Positions 61,901-64,000 of a stretch of DNA of 64,000 nucleotides are shown in pieces. Both the position numbers and the translations under genes were made by a program. The DNA is from Candidatus Opimibacter skivensis (lineage in GTDB: Bacteria; Bacteroidota; Bacteroidia; Chitinophagales; Saprospiraceae), in contig JADKGY010000029.1 in assembly GCA_016722045.1 (NCBI GenBank), forward strand, positions 310,001-374,000, written 5' to 3'. Under the pieces are notes generated by a model. It did not search any database. It was not told the origin of the DNA and saw only the letters and a program-made list of their open reading frames with translations. Position 1 is the stretch's first letter. Each line of letters starts with the position of its first letter.

Positions 61901-63629
61901 TCCCTGTAAACGTAATGAGTGAAGTAGAATCATTACAGATCGTGGCATCGTAAGTAAATGCTGCCACAGGACTTGTCTGAATATCAACATTGACACATGT
62001 TGAAGATCCATCCCCACATGCGCCTATTGCATAAACACAAACCGTTCCTCCGGCAGAGTTTGTAAAATCAAATTCAGCCACATTTGATCCATCCTGAAAC
62101 AAAGGCGCATCTGCCGGGCCAGTCCATACATACTCCAGGTTAGGCTCACCATTCGGATCTTCGATGACTGTTATAAACACACCTTGCTGTGCACAGACAA
62201 GTGTATCCGTGAATCCAAGATTAGGAGCCGGAGGCCAATACTGATTTGCATCGAAGCAAAATGCAGCTCCTCCGATAAGATATGTACAATCTCCAAGTGG
62301 CGTTTCAACTGTGGCATAGCATTCGTAGCAGCCGCCATCAAGTACTTCCAAAATTTTATCATCAAAAATGGTTGCACCTCCTGAAATCCACTCCCAGGTG
62401 ATATTCGCATTGGCAGGCACGAGCTCCTGTATTAATGGAGTAAGTATAAATTGACCATTCTCACATGTGAGCTCTATAAACGCATCAATCCCGCCTAGTA
62501 CAAGGTTGAGATGGGCCATGGAATCACATCCATTAAGACCCATCCCGGGATAAAAGAGATCATAGGTCCCGGCATTATCATACGTTTCATTCTCATAGAA
62601 AAAGGGATCAAAATTTGAATTCATACAAAATAATGTATCCAATTCCCCGATTGGCACATCAGGATACTGTTCAACCTCCCAGATCGTATCATAAGGGCAT
62701 CCATCCGGGTTATTAAACGTCTTCATGTAAGTACCTGGCCCTCCAATACTGATCCCATGCCAAAAGAATGGAAACTCTTCAGGACAATAAGAGGCCGGAT
62801 CCTTCTCGATATCATCAACAGCTACAATTTCAACCGGGAAACAAAACGGTACATCTGATGTATCACATCCACTAAACGCCTGAACACAAATATCCCAGAT
62901 ACCAACTGGAGCATTATTATCAATGTCCATTGTAAGTGAAGTTAATGTAGATGTTACAAATGTATTGTTCCATTCCAAATGCCATAAGTAACCGTGTGCA
63001 TTTGGAATCGATGGTGCGCACGTCATCATAAAATCATCAAATCCCTGGCAAACAACTGGTGGTATAGCTTCACCCATTGTAATGTCTTCATCAATCTGAG
63101 GTTCAAATACCCCGGTAACGTATTCAATCGTGTATTGGCATGTTGAACCATTAGATCCATCAATTAGAAGCCAATATGTTTGCCCGATTGTTAATCCACC
63201 GGCTATCAAAACCATTGTTCCTCCTGGTGAAGTACCAGGATTACATGCCAGGATATCAGGACAAGGAACAGCACCACCTGGACATGGCTGCCATGCACAT
63301 GAAGTAACGATAGCACTTTGAAGTCCCTGACCGGAAGAACAATTATCTACATGAATATCAATTTCAATATTCGTAGCAGTAGCTATAAATTGGAAATACT
63401 GAGGGTTGTTGATAATTGTATTCAACCCACAAAAATTCATGCAGCAAACCGCTGGTATATTGAGTGTTGAGTAGCATGCATCTGCCAGGCAGGTTAAGGG
63501 TGCGGAAGCACAATCAACGGTTGGCAACTCTCCGGGTGGATTACACTGGGCATTTAATTTTAACAATGAAAAAAGTATAGAAAAGAGCAAAAATCCTTTC
63601 CTAAAAAACTGAGTATCGGGTGAAACCAT
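58950..63629 (-). CDS. Very large T9SS-secreted protein with PKD/SprB-type repeats and a type B C-terminal domain
   Basis: A 1559-residue secreted protein. A signal peptide (FLLFSILFSLLKLNAQ) is followed by Cys-rich N-terminal domains of about 400 residues. Then come several PKD-like beta-sandwich repeats (each ending in a CAxN/C-type strand such as SCTAQNCPPPTI and recurring GVWAGPGI/VGDWSGTGI), one SprB-type repeat (YTYQWSVSPQGGTSL, then DQNGCSF), and the tail IIFIPTVFSPNGDGINDVFF with DRWGN and GWDGKFNG (gliding-motility C-terminal domain). Expected on the cell surface. The ATG at 63629 was chosen over a GTG at 63635. Substrate or adhesive partner unknown. Confidence 0.92.
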   Translation of the reverse strand: MVSPDTQFFRKGFLLFSILFSLLKLNAQCNPPGELPTVDCASAPLTCLADACYSTLNIPAVCCMNFCGLNTIINNPQYFQFIATATNIEIDIHVDNCSSGQGLQSAIVTSCAWQPCPGGAVPCPDILACNPGTSPGGTMVLIAGGLTIGQTYWLLIDGSNGSTCQYTIEYVTGVFEPQIDEDITMGEAIPPVVCQGFDDFMMTCAPSIPNAHGYLWHLEWNNTFVTSTLTSLTMDIDNNAPVGIWDICVQAFSGCDTSDVPFCFPVEIVAVDDIEKDPASYCPEEFPFFWHGISIGGPGTYMKTFNNPDGCPYDTIWEVEQYPDVPIGELDTLFCMNSNFDPFFYENETYDNAGTYDLFYPGMGLNGCDSMAHLNLVLGGIDAFIELTCENGQFILTPLIQELVPANANITWEWISGGATIFDDKILEVLDGGCYECYATVETPLGDCTYLIGGAAFCFDANQYWPPAPNLGFTDTLVCAQQGVFITVIEDPNGEPNLEYVWTGPADAPLFQDGSNVAEFDFTNSAGGTVCVYAIGACGDGSSTCVNVDIQTSPVAAFTYDATICNDSTSLITFTGTAGPTAQYVWDFDNPSSVTGSGAGPYSVSWNIDGTKTISLQVIQPGCDTSIISHDVIVSNLLTPIVNCSSTINSITFDWDDVVGASAYTVSINNGAPIGTVSSVYTVNMLNPNDMVTLTLTVLSNGPCDDIVVTTTCTAQNCPPPTIVVSGIDSACLNAPSIISLSALVNGNPGVGVWAGPGIIDTALGLFNPIISGSGQHQVTFTTDVNGCSFSEPFLITVFDSLTADFTVDPLICITDNATVTYTGNASPGATYAYDFGAATIVSGAGQGPYELSYATPGSKTIRLQITDNGCTSDLISQNLTVGAALNLPVVNCMSNTSGVSFCWTPDPLVSNYVVNALTPQIGVVTGNCIDFGGLVPGDSVAIEIISQTAGPCPQRIDTFSCIARACPTPMITVKPQSDICLYTGTTPINLQVTVVGGNGVGDWSGTGITDVVNGKFDPVLAGAGSHVITYHYLDDGCDFIKSITINVYDPPQAVISNPSFVLTCAGGNVLLLDGSASSGGAILYQWTTATGVINSGATTSMAQVGKEGVYQLKVTHSLSGCADSVSVTVTKDANTPNADAGLDRVLTCDSVTFVLGGGSSTGTNITYNWTTVGGHIVGPTDGVSIIVDEVGQYDIIVKDTSNGCQSTDRAFVTIDTALTSLVLTPGDTIDCNTTISGVQSTLGAPIVEYDFFWTTADGLIVGSNTGPDIDVSQGGTYVLKIHNKDNGCEKTASAVVPESNLIINDIDVSLMNITCFGDDNGALVINGVIGGIGPYTYQWSVSPQGGTSLSSLSPGQYSLTVTDQNGCSFTKIFNLNEPIQITVDLGADQIVAGGDSVKIDLITNITPNAINDIEWGGYDGLTCPGCPKLEFIASSSGNVTAIVTDTAGCTASDSMHLKVIVPRIIFIPTVFSPNGDGINDVFFISGRRNLIGIGYLRIYDRWGNLLFNKIGGMPGNESDGWDGKFNGQPLLPGVYVYTAELQYEDLTETVKGGITIIR

Positions 63630-64000
63630 TTTCACTAGTTTTACAAATGATCAACGAATACAGACGAGCTGTTAATGGGTGTTTTGAATTTATTGCCAAT
63701 GGATATGTTAAAAAGGGACATATGCCAATGATACATATTATTCTTTTCGCAAGCGTCCATGTAAACCCACTGGCCTTGCCCACTTGAAAACCCCAGGCAA
63801 ATTAATGGCACACAAACCTTACTATCGAAGTTTCGAAGATAAAGAAACTTAGCAAGTTGGGGATCGGATAAAAAGGCAAGACTGTCATTCAAAATACAAA
63901 TGCTTGAATATGGAAAAGATTCTGTCTGCATGATCCGGGAGTACCGGGAAAGGCATTGGGAAATACTTTTAACCCTCCAAGTCCTTGAAGGATAAAAATA
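63630..64000. other. Upstream region of the 1559-residue gene, no gene seen
   Basis: I find no convincing coding region or RNA in these 371 bp. An open frame of 96 codons on the minus strand (63641-63931) has no recognisable content. No clear TAnnTTTG box was found before the start. Confidence 0.5.

Noticed and set aside
63641..63931. 96-codon open frame at the right edge
   Set aside because: No signal, domain or motif. It overlaps the leader of the large T9SS protein gene.

Overview
The window looks like a chromosomal piece of a Bacteroidota bacterium, most likely of the Saprospiria/Saprospiraceae type. The reasons are two large secreted proteins ending in the gliding-motility-type (T9SS type B) C-terminal domain, a third with a type A sorting tail, a PorV/PorQ-family outer-membrane protein, a lipidated TamA-like protein (TamL), menaquinone synthesis by the futalosine route (MqnD), promoter-like TAnnTTTG boxes and few Shine-Dalgarno sequences. 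No prophage, plasmid functions, CRISPR array or intact insertion sequence is visible. The one transposase-like gene is a RAYT-type HUH protein. Taxonomy is inference from gene content.

Layout. 1-2458 (minus): a sugar-nucleotide operon of a Gfo/Idh dehydrogenase, an LpxA-like acyltransferase and a DegT aminotransferase, resembling GnnA/LpxA/GnnB. 2830-13789: a YfhO-like membrane protein, a GDPD phosphodiesterase, a seven-repeat T9SS protein, an SDR oxidoreductase, an M2 peptidase lipoprotein and an asparaginase lipoprotein. 13822-28075: housekeeping genes (PlsC-like, miaA, TrmH/SpoU, tamL, nth, acyl-CoA reductase, rluD, valS, a GNAT protein) plus the RAYT. 28180-29377: hairpin-rich DNA and a frameshifted T9SS protein gene. 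29565-34965 (minus): a five-gene set of two coiled-coil proteins, a substrate-binding protein fused to an OmpA domain, an ABC permease and an ABC ATPase. This is my best candidate for an undescribed system. 35107-39160: arginine deiminase, thioesterase, YihY and PorV/Q. 39222-49578 (minus): a complete Kdp potassium-uptake locus with split, non-canonical regulation. 49611-58729: transaldolase, SRP RNA, a pseudouridine synthase, mqnD, ald, a small HTH protein, trmN6, an L-type-lectin protein, tRNA-Glu, gap and pgk. 58950-63629 (minus): a 1559-residue T9SS protein.

The Kdp locus makes functional sense as a unit: the pump (KdpFABC), a porin, a KdpD-type cytosolic sensor, a HAMP/PAS histidine kinase and an NtrC-type activator. 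The ABC/OmpA set looks like an importer whose receptor is held in the inner membrane at one end and to peptidoglycan at the other.

The intergenic DNA is unusual. Many genes are followed directly by short tandem arrays (7-9 bp units) in a fixed orientation relative to the gene, and in four genes the array itself supplies the stop codon. There are also two near-perfect 57-67 bp palindromes with a shared core, a multi-hairpin element present twice, and an imperfect palindrome family present four times. All of this is read by eye from the sequence. Family assignments rest on recognised motifs without database searches.
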